Of a stretch of 64,000 nucleotides of DNA, positions 63,901 to 64,000 are shown piece after piece (position 1 is the first letter of the stretch; each line of letters opens with the position of its first letter). This DNA comes from Dimorphilus gyrociliatus (Eukaryota > Annelida > Polychaeta > Dinophilidae): assembly GCA_904063045.1 (NCBI GenBank), contig CAJFCJ010000006.1, forward strand, positions 4,666,408 to 4,730,407, given 5' to 3'. The notes under the pieces are model-generated. The model searched no databases and had not been told where the DNA came from. It saw nothing but the letters and a program-made list of their open reading frames with translations. Position numbers and translations under genes: made by a program.

Positions 63901-64000
63901 CGATGTAGATTATGTATCAATTGAAACTGAAATGGAAGTACAAACGAACGAATTCTATTGCAATAAAAAGCCTATACCACAATATGTCTACGGTAAAGCT
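37991..64000 (+). CDS. Giant extracellular VWD/EGF/LamG/C-type-lectin/VWA protein (partial at both ends)
   Basis: 52 exons joined by GT-AG introns of about 50-80 bp, all in matching phase with no internal stop, total 22,813 coding nt or about 7,600 codons. The first exon starts with two bases of a codon, so the start lies upstream in or near the assembly gap. The last exon is open at the window end. Domain order: beta-sandwich, PAN, beta-sandwich, LamG; four VWDE-like modules; C-type lectin; LamG; eight VWA domains; Thr/Pro linker; start of a fifth module. This is an extracellular, disulphide-rich protein, closest in parts to von Willebrand factor D and EGF domain-containing protein (VWDE). 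A matrix, mucus, adhesive or immune-recognition role is inferred. One gene is favoured over several because no stop, start or signal peptide interrupts the frame. Exon coordinates are given in the module entries. Confidence 0.88.
40029..44065 (+). other. Giant protein: VWDE-like module 1
   Basis: Exons 40029-40396, 40457-40573, 40643-40794, 40862-41545, 41611-42037, 42096-42575, 42644-42834, 42915-43542, 43602-43828, 43909-44065. Order: two Ig-like/VWDE N-type domains; VWD from SVNDPHMTTFD (about 41030) to 41545; PAN domain (41611-42037); helical four-Cys domain; EGF (CMQRGKC...CKCDDGWLGVDC) across the 42575/42644 junction; IPT-like domain; Cys-rich box; LamG 2. Confidence 0.75.
44130..47632 (+). 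other. Giant protein: VWDE-like module 2
   Basis: Exons 44130-44226, 44306-44555, 44610-45082, 45142-45205, 45273-45703, 45761-45921, 45979-46929, 46997-47632. Same order as module 1, but the PAN domain is replaced by a short Cys-rich stretch (45761-45921). VWD begins SFNDPHITTFD near 45045; EGF CSGNGVCKNSICKCEADF near 46375; LamG 3 at 46997-47632. Confidence 0.75.
47689..50960 (+). other. Giant protein: VWDE-like module 3
   Basis: Exons 47689-48077, 48134-48711 and most of the 2422-nt exon 48781-51202. VWD begins SYGDPHFKTFD near 48675, the only copy in the window with the classical GDPH. The EGF (CNGRGDCNEGICECKDKY, about 49816-49902), IPT, Cys box and LamG 4 share one exon, whereas in module 1 the same segment is spread over five exons. 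Confidence 0.75.
50961..55319 (+). other. Giant protein: VWDE-like module 4 with inserted domain pair
   Basis: End of exon 48781-51202, then 51263-51355, 51422-51533, 51600-51863, 51934-52203, 52261-52463, 52522-53204, 53262-53425, 53500-53591, 53661 to about 54182, 54260-55319. Exons 51600-51863 and 51934-52203 each encode one extra domain of about 80 residues (CNDRPSYIHIGDD; CDSRPVYKSKNDLD), absent from modules 1-3. VWD begins SVNDPHMTTFD near 52708; EGF near 53968-54054; Ser/Thr-rich linker 54610-54780; LamG 5. The donor at 54182 could instead be 54185. Confidence 0.75.
55391..56481 (+). other. Giant protein: C-type lectin domain and unknown beta domain
   Basis: Exon 55391-55816 is a C-type lectin-like domain with conserved cysteines (CPLGWVAIAGWCY ... 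DCIQINREKNYG ... VCDSNQHLACM). The EPN/QPD and WND calcium-sugar motifs are not intact, so calcium-dependent sugar binding is doubtful. Exons 55878-55984, 56050-56190 and 56259-56481 encode about 155 residues of predicted beta structure that I do not recognise. Confidence 0.72.
56549..58039 (+). other. Giant protein: LamG 6 and degenerate VWA 1
   Basis: Exons 56549-57395, 57456-57624, 57685-58039. Thr-rich start, LamG-like domain (about 56710-57285), then VWA 1. Its metal site is broken: IDGSNKR replaces DxSxS, and INGNYTD replaces the usual LTDG. A Pro/Thr linker follows. Confidence 0.7.
58097..63294 (+). other. Giant protein: array of seven MIDAS-bearing VWA domains (VWA 2-8)
   Basis: Exons 58097-58337, 58388-58589, 58645-58800, 58853-60197, 60253-60695, 60754-61045, 61104-61323, 61381-62040, 62104-62305, 62368-62819, 62880-63081, 63135-63294. 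DxSxS motifs in order: IDDSGSI, VDSSASI, VDTSASI, IDSSGSI, VDTSGSI, IDESGSI, VDTSASI. All keep the NTNTA/TNIA-type Thr and (L/F/I)TDG Asp, so divalent-metal ligand binding is expected. Short Thr/Pro linkers separate most domains. Confidence 0.8.
63348..64000 (+). other. Giant protein: Thr/Pro linker and start of VWDE-like module 5
   Basis: The exon is open at the window end. After a Thr/Lys/Pro linker (to about 63465) it resumes the paired Ig-like/VWDE N-type domains seen before each VWD domain (KPGITFTPESGS; then ISVMEGHEAQIPIKCNVPP), so another VWD module probably follows beyond the window. Confidence 0.7.

Noticed and set aside
40166-64000. Many separate short plus-strand frames as independent genes
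   Set aside because: They join through GT-AG introns in consistent phase into one protein, and most lack their own start codon, signal peptide or stop.

Overview
The window is nuclear DNA from an AT-rich invertebrate animal with a compact genome. Evidence: GT-AG introns of mostly 50-70 bp, a 5S rRNA gene, and animal-only families (DMRT, Fuseless, ZPBP, VWDE-type proteins). Gene content and intron size would suit a miniaturised lophotrochozoan such as the annelid Dimorphilus gyrociliatus; this is inference and no species is proven.

Layout: 0.9-1.05 kb, a 5S rRNA gene with TATA box and T-run. 5.7-10.4 kb (+), a DMRT3/dmrt93B-type transcription factor split by a 3.66-kb intron. 12.8-14.8 kb (-), a PPM1F/FEM-2-type PP2C phosphatase in four exons. 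15.5-19.5 kb (-), a 1336-residue secreted protein built from repeated ZPBP (sperm zona-binding) units. 19.85-20.4 kb (+), a divergently transcribed small membrane protein of unknown family. 20.7-24.2 kb (-), a TIR-TIR-SLOG protein. 25.2-27.1 kb (-), a CNBD2-like cyclic-nucleotide-binding protein. 29.7-30.6 kb (+), a glycogen-targeting PP1 subunit. 31.6-32.2 kb (+), methionine-R-sulfoxide reductase B. 32.7-33.75 kb (-), a Fuseless homologue. 36360-37261, an assembly gap of Ns. From 37991 to the end of the window (+), one uninterrupted reading frame over at least 52 exons and about 7,600 codons, open at both ends.

The giant protein starts with two beta-sandwich domains around a PAN domain, followed by LamG. 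It then has four VWDE-like modules (Ig-like pair, VWD, Cys-rich/PAN, helical Cys domain, EGF, IPT, Cys-rich, LamG). After these come a C-type lectin domain, another LamG, eight VWA domains and the start of a fifth VWDE-like module. It is probably an extracellular matrix, adhesive or recognition protein.

The best candidate for an undescribed system is the TIR-TIR-SLOG protein. It joins in one animal polypeptide a TIR domain with a candidate NADase glutamate, a TIR that appears to lack it, and a SLOG fold that in bacterial Thoeris reads TIR-made cyclic ADP-ribose signals. Second is the multi-unit ZPBP protein. It lies in a 22-kb stretch with DMRT, FEM-2-like phosphatase and CNBD2 homologues, all of which have reproductive roles in other animals. 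Exon joins were worked out by hand from splice consensus and reading phase, and no database search was possible.
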